64,000 bases of DNA from Agrobacterium tumefaciens. GTDB lineage: Bacteria > Pseudomonadota > Alphaproteobacteria > Rhizobiales > Rhizobiaceae. The stretch's first letter is position 1, and every line of letters begins with the position of its first letter. The stretch spans positions 1,984,001 through 2,048,000 of the forward strand of contig NZ_CP039903.1 in NCBI RefSeq assembly GCF_005221385.1, given 5' to 3'. The translations under genes were made by a program, and so were the position numbers. The notes below the pieces were generated by a model. It was given only the letters and a program-made list of their open reading frames with translations, was not told where the DNA came from and did no database searches. Of this stretch, positions 53,211-63,367 are shown one piece after another.

Positions 53211-54086
53211 TTATTCGGCTGCGTCCTGCGCCTGCCCGCTTTCATATTCCGTAACGAGCTCAACCATGCCGGCCTGCGTATGACGCTTGAGTTCCCGGCG
53301 ATCGCTGGGCTGTGGCGCGAAGGTGACAGTCAGACCGGTATCCCGCACCGTGCCGATGGCAAAAGATGCACCCGACAGCATGCGCACACCCTCATGCAGC
53401 CAGAGCGGATCGGTAGCGAAATGCTGGCCGATGCCGACGACAACGGGAATACCCTGCCAGTGCGACATGCGATCATAATGGATATGGCCCGCCAGAATGC
53501 CCATAACGTCGTGTTCGAACAGCACCTCGTCCAGCGCCTCGGTATCGTCGAAGGACAGGGATTCCCACTCCGCGTCGGGACGGTCGAAATCCAGCGCCGG
53601 CGCATGGTGCATCACCAGGAGTTTCGGCAGGTCGGGATGGTTTTCGAGTTCTTCCTCGAGCCATTCGATCTGGCCGGGCTCGAAAGCGCCACCGACCTTG
53701 CCGGGAACGCTGGTATCCATGACGATGACATGGATATCCGAAATCACCTGCGAATGGTCGTAAGGTGCGTCCAGATCTTCGTGGCGGCCGAGCATGACGG
53801 GGTAAAAGCCGTCACGACGATCATGATTGCCGAGCGCGAAAAGCACCGGCACATCCAGTTCCGCCTCAGCCATCAGGCGCTTGAGTTCTTCATAGCTGGC
53901 GGCATCGCCCCGGTTGGTCAGATCGCCGCTGACGACGATGAATTCCGGCGGCGGCACCAACGCCTTGATCTGCGTGAGCGTGGCGGACAACGTAGCCGAG
54001 GTGTCGGAATAAAGATCATCATCCTGCAGCTGCGGATTGCCGATATGCAGATCGGTCAGATGGACAAAATTCACCCGTTCGGACAT
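53211..54086 (-). CDS. Class III calcineurin-like phosphodiesterase (CpdA/GpdQ-like)
   Basis: 291 residues of the metallophosphoesterase fold. Dinuclear metal motifs in order are FVHLTDLHIG (DxH), VVSGDLTNRGD (GDxxNRG), ALGNHDRRDGF (GNHD), VMHHAP and AGHIHYDR (GHxH). The nearest relatives hydrolyse cyclic AMP or glycerophosphodiesters. The substrate here is not determined. It is divergent from trmL. Confidence 0.9.
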   Translation of the reverse strand: MSERVNFVHLTDLHIGNPQLQDDDLYSDTSATLSATLTQIKALVPPPEFIVVSGDLTNRGDAASYEELKRLMAEAELDVPVLFALGNHDRRDGFYPVMLGRHEDLDAPYDHSQVISDIHVIVMDTSVPGKVGGAFEPGQIEWLEEELENHPDLPKLLVMHHAPALDFDRPDAEWESLSFDDTEALDEVLFEHDVMGILAGHIHYDRMSHWQGIPVVVGIGQHFATDPLWLHEGVRMLSGASFAIGTVRDTGLTVTFAPQPSDRRELKRHTQAGMVELVTEYESGQAQDAAE

Positions 54087-54321
54087 CGCGTCCTCCTGTT
54101 GTTGCGTGCAGAAAATCCGGCTCGAAAAGATATCGTGACGGCCACGACCGATGTTCCGGACTGGCCTGACGATGTGCTGGTGAATGGGTAGCCGCCCTGT
54201 GTGTCACGCGAATGAATATCCGGCCGACGACGGCACCGGAAAAGGACTTTTTGTGCCGCATCTGTTGCCCGCCCGCCGCTCGTGATAATCGGGCAGGCAC
54301 TCCAATCGCCATGAGAAAACC

Positions 54322-54783
54322 ATGCCCGAAATCAGAATCGCCCTTTATCAGCCCGATATTCCCGGCAATACCGGCACCATCCTGCGATTGGCCGCCTGCC
54401 TTGGCCTCGGCGTCGATATCATCGAGCCGGCCGGCTTCGATATTTCCGACCGCAATCTGAAACGGGCGGGCATGGATTATATTGCCGCGGCGGCACTGAC
54501 GCGCCATGTCAGCTGGGATCGCTTCGAGGAATGGCGTGCAGCCACCGGGCGCCGCCTTGTTCTCGCCTCTACCAAGGCCGCCCTGCCCTATACTGATATC
54601 AGCTACCGCACCGATGATATCCTGCTCTTCGGGCGGGAAAGTGCCGGCGTGCCAGACCACGTGCATGAAAAAGCGGATGAGCGAATCATCATCCCCATGG
54701 TGCCCGGACAACGCTCCATCAACGTCGCCATGTCGGCGGCGATGATCTCCGGCGAGGCCTTGCGCCAGACGGAATGGGCCTGA
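54322..54783 (+). CDS. trmL: tRNA (cytidine/uridine-34 2'-O)-methyltransferase
   Basis: 153 residues of the SPOUT class with a trefoil knot. The N-terminus IRIALYQPDIPGNTGTILRL and the later blocks LFGRESAGVPDHV and MVPGQRSINVAMSAAM match the TrmL family. It methylates the ribose at the wobble position of certain leucine tRNAs. It is monocistronic. Confidence 0.94.
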   Translation: MPEIRIALYQPDIPGNTGTILRLAACLGLGVDIIEPAGFDISDRNLKRAGMDYIAAAALTRHVSWDRFEEWRAATGRRLVLASTKAALPYTDISYRTDDILLFGRESAGVPDHVHEKADERIIIPMVPGQRSINVAMSAAMISGEALRQTEWA

Positions 54784-54957
54784 CCCGCCATCTTTGCAGC
54801 CATTTTTTCAGGCAAATATGAAAATTGACCGATTTCATCGCGAAACTGTCGCAACATGGCCTGTACCGGACGCGTTCACGCTCCTATACTGATTAGCCGG
54901 GCAACTAAAAATCGCCCTCGCCGGGGCAATCCGCCGGCGGGTGTGAGGAGACGTAGC

Positions 54958-56610
54958 ATGCAATCCACCATTGTCATCGTCAACCTTCTCGGCGCGGTCG
55001 CGCTGCTGCTTTTCGGCTTGGCGCAGGTCAAGGACGGCGTCACCCGCGCCTTCGGCATGAAACTCAGAAGCGTGCTGGCCACAGGCACCCAGAACGGCCC
55101 GCGTTCCTTCTTTTCCGGCTTCTTCGCCACCGTCGCGCTTCAAAGCTCGACGGCAACGGCGCTCACCGTCGCCTCCTTCGCCGAACGTGACCTCATCAAA
55201 CCGCGCATGGCGCAGGTGGTGCTGCTTGGCGCCAATGTCGGCACCGCAGTCACCGCATGGATTGTGGCCGCCGGGGTGGAATGGCTGTCACCACTTTTGA
55301 TCCTTTCAGGCATCATCCTCAAGAAAGGCAGTTCCAATGCCAGACAGGGCGGCGGAACGGCGGTGATTGGCATAGGCCTCATGCTTCTGTCGCTGCATCT
55401 TTTGAGCGGGGCCACGGAACCGATGCGCGCCTCCCCCGCCCTTGGCGTCTTCATCGGCCTGCTGGATGGCGCATGGCCCGTCGCGTTGATCTTCTCCGCG
55501 GTGCTGGCCTTCGTCTCCTCTTCCAGCCTTGCCGTCGTGGTGCTGATCCTGTCGCTGGCCGCCACCGGCACGCTTTCCGCCGGCCTCATCATCGTTCTCA
55601 TTCTCGGCGCCAACCTCGGCGGCGCCATTCCGCCCGTCATCGCCACACTTTCCGGGCCCGCATCTGCGCGACGCATCACCATCGGCAACCTCGTGGTGCG
55701 CACCATCGGCTGCCTCATCGCCATGCCGCTCGCCTCTTACGGCGCGGCGTATTTGCAGCAATTACCGCTTTCGCCCGCCAAGTTGCCAGTGGATGCGCAT
55801 CTCATCTTCAACGTCATTCTGGCGGCGGTGGCCTGGCCCTTCTCCGGCCTGATATCCGACCTGATGGCGAAACTGGTGCCGGGCGATCCGAAGGCTGAAG
55901 ACGGCCCGAATTTCCTCGACCAGCAGGCGCTTGATATGCCCGTCGTCGCGCTTGCCAACGCCACCCGCGAAGTCCTAAGCGTCGGCGACAGCATCGAGCG
56001 GATGCTGATCCGCGCCGAAAACGCCTTCAAGCACAATGATCTGGCGCCGCTTCAGGAAGTTTCCCTGCTCGAAAAGAAGGTCGACCGCCGCCAGCAGGAG
56101 GTGAAGGTCTATCTTTCGCAACTGGGGCGCAAGGGGCTTGCCGACGAGGAAGCACGCCGTTCGATCGCCATCATCGACTATGCGATCAATCTCGAACATA
56201 TCGGCGATATCATCGAAAAAGGCATCTGCGAGCAGATCCGCAAGAAGGTGCTGAACAGCTTCAAATTTTCCGACGACGGTTACGAGGAGCTGAAAACCCT
56301 GTTCGACATGACCATTGAAAATCTGCGGGCCGCGCAGAGCATTCTGGTCACCGGCGATTTCGATCTTGCCCGCCGGCTGATGGAAAGCAAGGTGGATATA
56401 CGCCGCCTCGAAAAACAGTCCTCCAACCGCCATCTGGAGCGTCTGCGTGACGGGTTGGCAGAAAGCATGCAGACCAGCTCGCTGCACCTCGACATGCTGC
56501 GGGATCTGAAGCGCATCAACGCCCATATCGTTTCGGTGGCGCATCCCATTCTGGATGAAAGCGGCGTGCTGATCGAAAGCCGCCTGCGTTATGCCGAGCC
56601 GCGCGCCTGA
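54958..56610 (+). CDS. Na/Pi cotransporter with C-terminal PhoU-like domain
   Basis: 550 residues. Two inverted transport repeats occur in residues 1-310, with the QSSTATALTVASF signature near residue 62 and the second repeat's SSSSLAVVVL near 183. A helical PhoU-like domain fills the C-terminus (residues about 340-540, EHIGDIIEKGICEQIRKKVL). Such YjbB/NptA-type proteins move phosphate with sodium, often outward, under PhoU control. GAGGAG precedes the ATG at 54958. Confidence 0.92.
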   Translation: MQSTIVIVNLLGAVALLLFGLAQVKDGVTRAFGMKLRSVLATGTQNGPRSFFSGFFATVALQSSTATALTVASFAERDLIKPRMAQVVLLGANVGTAVTAWIVAAGVEWLSPLLILSGIILKKGSSNARQGGGTAVIGIGLMLLSLHLLSGATEPMRASPALGVFIGLLDGAWPVALIFSAVLAFVSSSSLAVVVLILSLAATGTLSAGLIIVLILGANLGGAIPPVIATLSGPASARRITIGNLVVRTIGCLIAMPLASYGAAYLQQLPLSPAKLPVDAHLIFNVILAAVAWPFSGLISDLMAKLVPGDPKAEDGPNFLDQQALDMPVVALANATREVLSVGDSIERMLIRAENAFKHNDLAPLQEVSLLEKKVDRRQQEVKVYLSQLGRKGLADEEARRSIAIIDYAINLEHIGDIIEKGICEQIRKKVLNSFKFSDDGYEELKTLFDMTIENLRAAQSILVTGDFDLARRLMESKVDIRRLEKQSSNRHLERLRDGLAESMQTSSLHLDMLRDLKRINAHIVSVAHPILDESGVLIESRLRYAEPRA

Positions 56611-56670
56611 GCCTTTCCAGGAAAAGTGGTCCTCGGCTTCCCGTCCGGAAATGCGAAACCGCTCTGAAAC

Positions 56671-56943
56671 TCAATCGGCCGAGGGAAGCCTGCGCATGGT
56701 GAATTCAATGCGGTCGCCTTCCAGCAGCCGCCAGCTTTCCACTTCTGTCCAATAGGCGGCCTTCGGAAAGCTGTCGAACCATTCGCGCGCCTTGGCACGG
56801 GCCTCCTCACGCCCAAGACAGAAGGTCTGGCGCACGAACATGCCGTCCCGTTTTTGTTCGCCGCCGGCGCTTTCGCGTTCCTTGCGGTGATTGGCAATCC
56901 TGCGCTTCAGCCCGTCGAGGGGCGGTCCGGCAAATTTCGTCAT
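56671..56943 (-). CDS. Small hypothetical protein
   Basis: A 90-residue basic protein beginning MTKFAGPPLDGLKRRIANHR. Later it has CLGREEARAKAREWFDSFPK and a beta-strand pair (VESWRLLEGDRIEFTMRRL). I recognise no family with certainty. AGAGGTG lies upstream of the ATG at 56943. It is convergent with the Na/Pi transporter gene and divergent from hemF. Confidence 0.65.
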   Translation of the reverse strand: MTKFAGPPLDGLKRRIANHRKERESAGGEQKRDGMFVRQTFCLGREEARAKAREWFDSFPKAAYWTEVESWRLLEGDRIEFTMRRLPSAD

Positions 56944-57074
56944 GATATTCACCTCTGGCACCTACATCGGTAAAGATAGTGTCGGCACGCCGCCTTGGCG
57001 AGTCGAATTTGTGCGCGGCGCAAACACCTGCTAGACGCGGCAGGGAACGGACTTCACAGCAGGAGAGAAGAGAT

Positions 57075-57986
57075 ATGGAACGGCCAATCTTGCCGAAGGG
57101 CTTGCCCGAGGACATCGAAGACAAGAAGGCCGTTGCCCAGGCGTGGTTCCAGCATCTGCGCGACACCATCGTCACCTCCTTCGAAACGCTCGAAAACGAC
57201 CTGACCGGCCCCCTGTCGGATCAGGAGCCCGGCCGCTTCGTGCAGAAAGACTGGCTGCGCGACAATGGCGAAGGCGGCGGCGGCAGGATGTCGATGATGG
57301 AAGGCCGCGTCTTCGAAAAGGTCGGCGTGCACACTTCCACCGTCTATGGCGAATTTTCGCCGGAATTCCGCAAGCAGATACCGGGTGCGGAAGAGGACCC
57401 GCGTTTCTGGGCCTCGGGCCTTTCGCTGATTGCCCATCCGGTCAATCCCAATGTGCCGGCCGTCCATATGAACACCCGCATGGTCGTCACCACCAGCCAC
57501 TGGTTCGGCGGCGGTGCGGATCTGACGCCGGTGCTGGGACGCAGGCGCAACGAAGAGGACCCGGACACCCAGCTGTTCCACCGCGCCTTCGAGATCACCT
57601 GCAACCGTCATCCGGTCGCCGATTATCCGCGATACAAGACGTGGTGCGACGATTATTTCTTCCTGAAACACCGCAACGAGCCACGCGGCACCGGCGGCAT
57701 CTTCTTCGACTGGCTGCATCCGGAAGAAGAAAAGGGCGGCTGGGACGCCAATTTCGCCTTTGTGCAGGATGTCGGCCGCGCCTTCAATCTGGTCTATCCG
57801 AAAATCGTCCGCGCCAATTTCAACCAGAACTGGACGGAAGAGGACCGCGACGAGCAGCTTATCCGCCGCGGCCGCTACGTGGAATTCAACCTGCTTTACG
57901 ATCGCGGCACCATCTTCGGCCTGAAGACGGGCGGCAACGTCGAATCGATCCTGTCGTCTTTGCCGCCGGTGGTTCGCTGGCCCTAA
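57075..57986 (+). CDS. hemF: Oxygen-dependent coproporphyrinogen III oxidase
   Basis: 303 residues. It converts coproporphyrinogen III to protoporphyrinogen IX with O2, in the cytoplasm. Blocks seen are [56 protein letters not shown], the [15 protein letters not shown] motif and [25 protein letters not shown] precedes the ATG at 57075. No FnrN-type or Irr-type operator is convincing upstream. Confidence 0.96.
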   Translation: MERPILPKGLPEDIEDKKAVAQAWFQHLRDTIVTSFETLENDLTGPLSDQEPGRFVQKDWLRDNGEGGGGRMSMMEGRVFEKVGVHTSTVYGEFSPEFRKQIPGAEEDPRFWASGLSLIAHPVNPNVPAVHMNTRMVVTTSHWFGGGADLTPVLGRRRNEEDPDTQLFHRAFEITCNRHPVADYPRYKTWCDDYFFLKHRNEPRGTGGIFFDWLHPEEEKGGWDANFAFVQDVGRAFNLVYPKIVRANFNQNWTEEDRDEQLIRRGRYVEFNLLYDRGTIFGLKTGGNVESILSSLPPVVRWP

Positions 57987-58108
57987 AAAACCTCACGCAA
58001 ATTTGACGCTCATCAGCCAATTTGTCGCAAATGGCGCAAATTAGGACTTATGGAAAAATCAAGGCAGTGGTAGTCTCCTCCCGCAGACGTACTGGAGGAG
58101 CTATCGTC

Positions 58109-58378
58109 ATGATTACTTCGAACAGCATGCCTATTTCTGCTTCCCCCGAGGCAGCACCGCAATCCATCGATACCCCTGATTTGATCGACCGCCTGGCAGC
58201 GGAAATGCGTGCCACGGGCGATCGCGAACTGCCGCATTCCTTTTATGTCGAACAGGTAAAGCGCACCCTTGCCGGACAAACGACGGCACGGCGGGCGGCC
58301 AATGACGAAATGCCTCGTACAAAAGTCCCGGCAGCCAGCACATCCTCTGTTTTCCAGTGCTGGGCGATGCCCGAATAG
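58109..58378 (+). CDS. Small hypothetical protein
   Basis: 89 residues beginning MITSNSMPISASPEAAPQSI, followed by a helical core (DLIDRLAAEMRATGDRELPH, FYVEQVKRTLAGQ). The end is poor in predicted structure. GGAGGAG is 8 nt before the ATG. It is 121 bp upstream of the DUF1059-like gene, but that gene has its own stress-type promoter in the gap. I know no function. Confidence 0.6.
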   Translation: MITSNSMPISASPEAAPQSIDTPDLIDRLAAEMRATGDRELPHSFYVEQVKRTLAGQTTARRAANDEMPRTKVPAASTSSVFQCWAMPE

Positions 58379-58409
58379 GGGCCTGAATAAGGTCGAAGGA
58401 CGCCGCTCT

Positions 58410-58434
58410 GGAACATAAGCGGCGAACATTCGTT
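58410..58434 (+). promoter_or_regulatory. EcfG-type general stress promoter (GGAAC-N16-CGTT)
   Basis: GGAAC at 58410-58414 and CGTT at 58431-58434 with exactly 16 bp between, a perfect match to the alphaproteobacterial EcfG consensus. It overlaps a 7-bp inverted repeat (58401-58407 with 58418-58424). Expected transcript start is near 58441, directly before a strong hairpin. Confidence 0.75.
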
Positions 58435-58442
58435 TCTTGTGC

Positions 58443-58475
58443 GAGGGACAGCATGTTCATTCAATGCTGTCCCTC
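58443..58475 (+). other. Perfect 12-bp hairpin at the predicted 5' end of the DUF1059-like mRNA
   Basis: GAGGGACAGCAT (58443-58454) pairs exactly with ATGCTGTCCCTC (58464-58475) around a 9-nt loop. No T-run follows, so it is unlikely to be a simple terminator. It lies between the EcfG-type promoter and the ribosome site and might stabilise the mRNA or control translation. Confidence 0.7.
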
Positions 58476-58499
58476 ACTCGAAACAGGGAGGCAAAACCA

Positions 58500-58685
58500 A
58501 TGAGACTGTTTGAATGTGGAACGCTCGTGCCCGGCTGTGCCTGGCATACACGCGCCGATGACGACGCCGAAGTTGTCCGCCGCACGGTGGAGCATATGCG
58601 CTCGGCCCATGGCGAAACCACGATCCGCGAAAATATGATCGACAATATCAAGGCCCGCATCCGCGATGAGGCAAATGCGGCTTAA
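58500..58685 (+). CDS. Small DUF1059-like protein, predicted general-stress gene
   Basis: 61 residues with two cysteines and two histidines (MRLFECGTLVPGCAWHTRAD and VRRTVEHMRSAHG). This matches the short DUF1059 family, in which the Cys-x(n)-Cys...His layout suggests metal binding. GGGAGG precedes the ATG at 58500. A perfect EcfG-type promoter and a 12-bp hairpin lie immediately upstream, so it is probably induced by general stress. Confidence 0.82.
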   Translation: MRLFECGTLVPGCAWHTRADDDAEVVRRTVEHMRSAHGETTIRENMIDNIKARIRDEANAA

Positions 58686-58711
58686 GCCGAACCGCCGTCA
58701 TCGCTGCGGCC

Positions 58712-59968
58712 TCAATTCTCCAGCATGGTTTTCAGCCGGGCGGTCAGCGCTGCCCGGTCCAGTGAGAAATTGACGTCGATCCACTTTTCCTCAAGGCTTT
58801 TCAGCACCTCGCCCACCTTCGGGCCAGATTCGACGCCGGCGGCCATCACATCCGCACCGCTCAAGGGAAATCCCGGTTTCTTGAATTTTTCCGCTCTCGT
58901 CAGCAGCGTCGAAAGACGCGCCACTTTCTGCATCGCCGCATCACCCGCCGAAAGGTCGGCACGGGCCGAGACAAGCGCGAGCTTCAGCCGCGTCTTCACA
59001 CCCTCGACGCCCTCACGATAAAGCAGCCGGTCAAGCGCCGTCTCCTTCATTTCAGGGTCGATAACCGGGGCGGAAGCCCAATTAGCAAGATATCCGGCCT
59101 CAGCCTTCGACAGCCTCAGTCGCGTTGCAAGCGCCGCCAACCGCTCCTTGTCGGGCGGCACGATGGCGGCAAGCCGTAGCATGGGGTCCACCGCCCAGCC
59201 GAGGGACTGCTCCGTCGCCACCAGCCCGTGAATGGCATCGATGCCCCATTTCTCCGTTTCGGGCAGAATTTCCGCCAGAACACCCGATTGCCGCATCCAC
59301 AGCAGGGCGCGGGAAGGATCGCGGGCGGAAAGCAGCTTTTTCAGCTCGCTCCAGATGCGCTCGGCCGAAAGCGTACCAAGCTTGTCCTTGGCCCGCGCGC
59401 TTGCCCGAAGACCATCTGCATCGGGGCGACCTGAGCCATAATGAGCGAAAAACCGGAAAAACCGGAGAATCCGCAGATAATCTTCCGAAATCCGCATCGC
59501 CGCATCGCCGATAAAGCGCACCGTGCGGGTTTCCACATCCGGAAGGCCATCGATGAGATCGATGATCTCGCCCTTCTCGTCGGCATAAAGAGCATTGATG
59601 GTGAGGTCCCGCCGCTCGGCATCGGTCTGCCAGTCGGTACCGAAGGCGACCTGCGCGTGGCGGCCATTGGTCTCGACATCACGGCGCAAAGTCGTGACTT
59701 CAAAACCTTCGCCATCGATCACCAGCGTTACCGTGCCGTGTTCGATGCCGGTTGGCACCGCCTTGATGCCCGCCGCCTTCGCCCGCGCAACAACCACATC
59801 GGGGGTAAGCGTCGTTGCCATGTCGACATCGACGACCGGCAAGTCCATCAGCGCATTGCGCACCGCGCCGCCGACGATCCGCACCTCGCCGCCATCGGCA
59901 TTCAGAAGCGTGAAGATGCGCTTCAGCGCAGGTTTTTCGAACCAGTCACGCCCGGCAAGGCTATTCAT
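58712..59968 (-). CDS. cca: CCA tRNA nucleotidyltransferase / poly(A) polymerase family
   Basis: 418 residues of the class II nucleotidyltransferase family. The head domain has VRIVGGAVRNALMDLPV and VDVDMATTL (the DxD metal pair), then RRDLTINALYAD. The RNA-binding body has FIGDAAMRISEDYLRILRFF. It adds or repairs the CCA end of tRNA; a poly(A) polymerase role cannot be excluded from sequence. The ATG at 59968 overlaps the stop of the nudix gene by three bases (ATGA), so it is translationally coupled. Confidence 0.92.
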   Translation of the reverse strand: MNSLAGRDWFEKPALKRIFTLLNADGGEVRIVGGAVRNALMDLPVVDVDMATTLTPDVVVARAKAAGIKAVPTGIEHGTVTLVIDGEGFEVTTLRRDVETNGRHAQVAFGTDWQTDAERRDLTINALYADEKGEIIDLIDGLPDVETRTVRFIGDAAMRISEDYLRILRFFRFFAHYGSGRPDADGLRASARAKDKLGTLSAERIWSELKKLLSARDPSRALLWMRQSGVLAEILPETEKWGIDAIHGLVATEQSLGWAVDPMLRLAAIVPPDKERLAALATRLRLSKAEAGYLANWASAPVIDPEMKETALDRLLYREGVEGVKTRLKLALVSARADLSAGDAAMQKVARLSTLLTRAEKFKKPGFPLSGADVMAAGVESGPKVGEVLKSLEEKWIDVNFSLDRAALTARLKTMLEN

Positions 59969-60603
59969 GTATAAAACCTCTCGTAAATCGTCCGTACGAT
60001 GCCCGCCGTAATGCCCCAAATGTAGCGTTCGCCATAGGGCATTTCGTAGAAAAACCGCTCCTTCCCCTGAAAGATGCGGCTGCCGCGCCCGTGATTGACC
60101 GGGTCCATCAAAAAGGACAGCGGCACCTCGAAAACCTCATCCACCTCCGTGGGATTAAGCGTCAAATCAAAGCCGGGACGGACGACGGACAGTACCGGCT
60201 TGATGCGAAAACCGGTCCCGGAAATATAATCCGGCAGCCGTCCGACCGTTTCCACGAAGGACCTGGAAAGGCCGATCTCCTCTTCCGTCTCGCGCAGCGC
60301 TGCCTCTTCCGGCGTGCGGTCCTCGGCATCGATGCCGCCGCCCGGAAAGGAAATCTGGCCTGAATGTTGGCGCAGGGTTGCCGTGCGCTGGGTAAAGATC
60401 ACCCGCGCATCGTTGCCATCGTCGATAACCGGTATCAGCACTGCGGCATCCTTCAGCCGAATGCCGTTGCCAGAGAGCACCACGCCCGGATTGAGCACAT
60501 GGTCGCCATTTTCCCGCTCGGCCACGCCCTCGCCTTCCTGCAGCACACGGCGGCGGAAATCGGCGGCGGTAAAAGCCTTGAGGCCCGTTGTCATCATCGT
60601 CAT
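59965..60603 (-). CDS. Nudix hydrolase, CoA pyrophosphatase-like
   Basis: 212 residues. The Nudix box is complete: GGGIDAEDRTPEEAALRETE followed by EEIGL. QRTATLRQHSGQISFPGGG before it is the UPF0035/NudL-type pattern of CoA-diphosphate hydrolases. It overlaps both neighbours by four bases in the operon DUF1285-nudix-cca. Confidence 0.9.
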   Translation of the reverse strand: MTMMTTGLKAFTAADFRRRVLQEGEGVAERENGDHVLNPGVVLSGNGIRLKDAAVLIPVIDDGNDARVIFTQRTATLRQHSGQISFPGGGIDAEDRTPEEAALRETEEEIGLSRSFVETVGRLPDYISGTGFRIKPVLSVVRPGFDLTLNPTEVDEVFEVPLSFLMDPVNHGRGSRIFQGKERFFYEMPYGERYIWGITAGIVRTIYERFYT

Positions 60604-61229
60604 TGTGAAAGCCGTTCCAGTTCCTTTGCGGGCATCACCGGAAAGATTACCCCGCCCGAGCGCACCGCAAACATCTCGACGCCATCCACGTCGATCACCT
60701 CGCCGAGCGCAACGAGATCATACATCACGGCCCGCGAGACGAGCGCCTCCAACCGGCCGCGCACCAGAAGATAGGGTTTCAATTCGCGGTTTTCACCGAA
60801 AATTTCAAAGCGCAGCGGATGCTCCGGCCCCGCCTCCACCACGTCGCCGACATTGGTGCGAAAGGTCAGCAAGGATTCGCCATCCTCGACACCCGCATTC
60901 GCCGTCATTTCCACCGCGACGAATGGTGCATCCACCACCCGGATGCCGACTTTTTCCACAGGAGTTACAAGATAGGTCTTGCCGTCCTCATCCTTGCGCA
61001 GAACCGTGGAAAACAGCCGCACCAGCGGCGCCCTGCCGATGGGGGTGCCGAGGTAGAACCATGTGCCATCGGCGCGGATTTCCATGTCGAGATCGCCGCA
61101 AAAGGGCGGATTCCAGCGATCCACCGGGGCCGGCCCGCGCTTGGCGTCACCAGTCTGTTCGGCGGCGCGGGAAATCATCGCCGCAAGCCCGGCCGCATCA
61201 TCAGCCGAATTTATCGTCTCCGCTGCCAT
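60600..61229 (-). CDS. DUF1285 family protein
   Basis: 209 residues. It has the DUF1285 pattern: WNPPFCGDLDMEIRADGTWF, then YLGTPIGRAPLVRLFSTVLR, then VDAPFVAVEM. No function is known. It is the first gene of a three-gene operon with four-base overlaps and is divergent from moxR across 175 bp. This layout is widespread in Rhizobiales, which suggests it is not accidental. Confidence 0.9.
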   Translation of the reverse strand: MAAETINSADDAAGLAAMISRAAEQTGDAKRGPAPVDRWNPPFCGDLDMEIRADGTWFYLGTPIGRAPLVRLFSTVLRKDEDGKTYLVTPVEKVGIRVVDAPFVAVEMTANAGVEDGESLLTFRTNVGDVVEAGPEHPLRFEIFGENRELKPYLLVRGRLEALVSRAVMYDLVALGEVIDVDGVEMFAVRSGGVIFPVMPAKELERLSQ

Positions 61230-61404
61230 ATTCGAGTCTCGCTTTGCCGATAAGGAAATACTAAGTCACGACATAGTCATTCGAATGGCGCTTGTCAGCG
61301 GCCAAGAGAGCAATAAGCTATATGCAGCGCAAAATCCGTCCCGGCCAACTGCCAGCAACACCGGGATGCGACTGTGACAGCGGCGAAGGTATGAGGAGAG
61401 CGAC

Positions 61405-62415
<1,011 letters not shown>

Positions 62416-62452
62416 AAAGACGCGTGCCTAACCTTTCGCGAAAGGAGTGCCT

Positions 62453-63367
62453 GTGGCATCCATCGGCCAGATCGTAGACAAGACGCCGGGTAGCGAAGTT
62501 CTGGCGCGCGCGCGCCAGCGTGCCGCACTGGTGCCGGACTGCATGGTCGAGGCAAAGCGCATCGCCAACACCGTCACCGCCGGCTGGCACGGCCGCCGCA
62601 AGCGCGGCATCGGCGAAAATTTCTGGCAGTTCCGCCCCTATGCCGAAGGCGAAAGCCTGTCGCGCATCGACTGGCGCCGCTCGGCCCGCGACGACCATAC
62701 CTATGTGCGCGACCGGGAATGGGAAGCCGCCCACACCATCTGGCTCTGGGCCGACATGTCGCCATCGATGATGTTCAAATCCACCCTCGGCTCCGTTTCC
62801 AAGGAAAGCCGCGCATTGGTGCTTATGCTGGCGCTGGCGGAAATCCTGGCGCGCTCGGGCGAGCGCATCGGCTGCCCCGGCATCATGGAGCCGGTCTCGG
62901 CCAGAAACGCCGCCGAACGGCTGGCCGCCGCCATCATGCATGCGCCGCTCACCACAGGCATGCCGGAAACGGGCATGATCCGCGGCGCGAGCGATATCGT
63001 CCTCATCGGCGATTTTCTCGATGATGCGAAAAACGTGATGGAGCGGATTTCGCCGCTCGCCCGGCGCGGCCTGCGCGGCCATGTGGTGGAAATCGCCGAT
63101 CCGGCCGAGGAAACCTTCCCCTATTCCGGCCGCACGGAATTCACCGATCCGGAAACCGGCGAAAAACTGGTGTCCGGCCGCGCCGAGACCATTCGTGAGG
63201 ATTACACTCGCGCCTATCTCGCAAGGCGCGAGGCGCTGTCCTCATCGCTGCGCCGTCTCGGCTGGAACTTCGTCTTCCACCGCACCGATCATCTTGCTTC
63301 CGAGGCGCTTGTGGCCGTTCACATGTATCTTTCCGGCGCGCCAGCGCAAGGCGGTGGGCACAGATGA
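62453..63367 (+). CDS. DUF58 domain-containing protein (MoxR partner)
   Basis: 304 residues from the GTG at 62453, which has AAAGGAG about 5 nt upstream. The DUF58 core is RRKRGIGENFWQFRPYAEGE followed by SLSRIDWRRSARDDHTYVRD, and a VWA-like segment ADMSPSMMF follows. It is 37 bp after moxR and overlaps the next gene by four bases. Confidence 0.9.
   Translation: MASIGQIVDKTPGSEVLARARQRAALVPDCMVEAKRIANTVTAGWHGRRKRGIGENFWQFRPYAEGESLSRIDWRRSARDDHTYVRDREWEAAHTIWLWADMSPSMMFKSTLGSVSKESRALVLMLALAEILARSGERIGCPGIMEPVSARNAAERLAAAIMHAPLTTGMPETGMIRGASDIVLIGDFLDDAKNVMERISPLARRGLRGHVVEIADPAEETFPYSGRTEFTDPETGEKLVSGRAETIREDYTRAYLARREALSSSLRRLGWNFVFHRTDHLASEALVAVHMYLSGAPAQGGGHR

Noticed and set aside
58003..58016. 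FNR-like box (TTGAC-N4-ATCAG) after hemF
   Set aside because: Two mismatches to TTGAT-N4-ATCAA, and its distance to the next gene is not distinctive.
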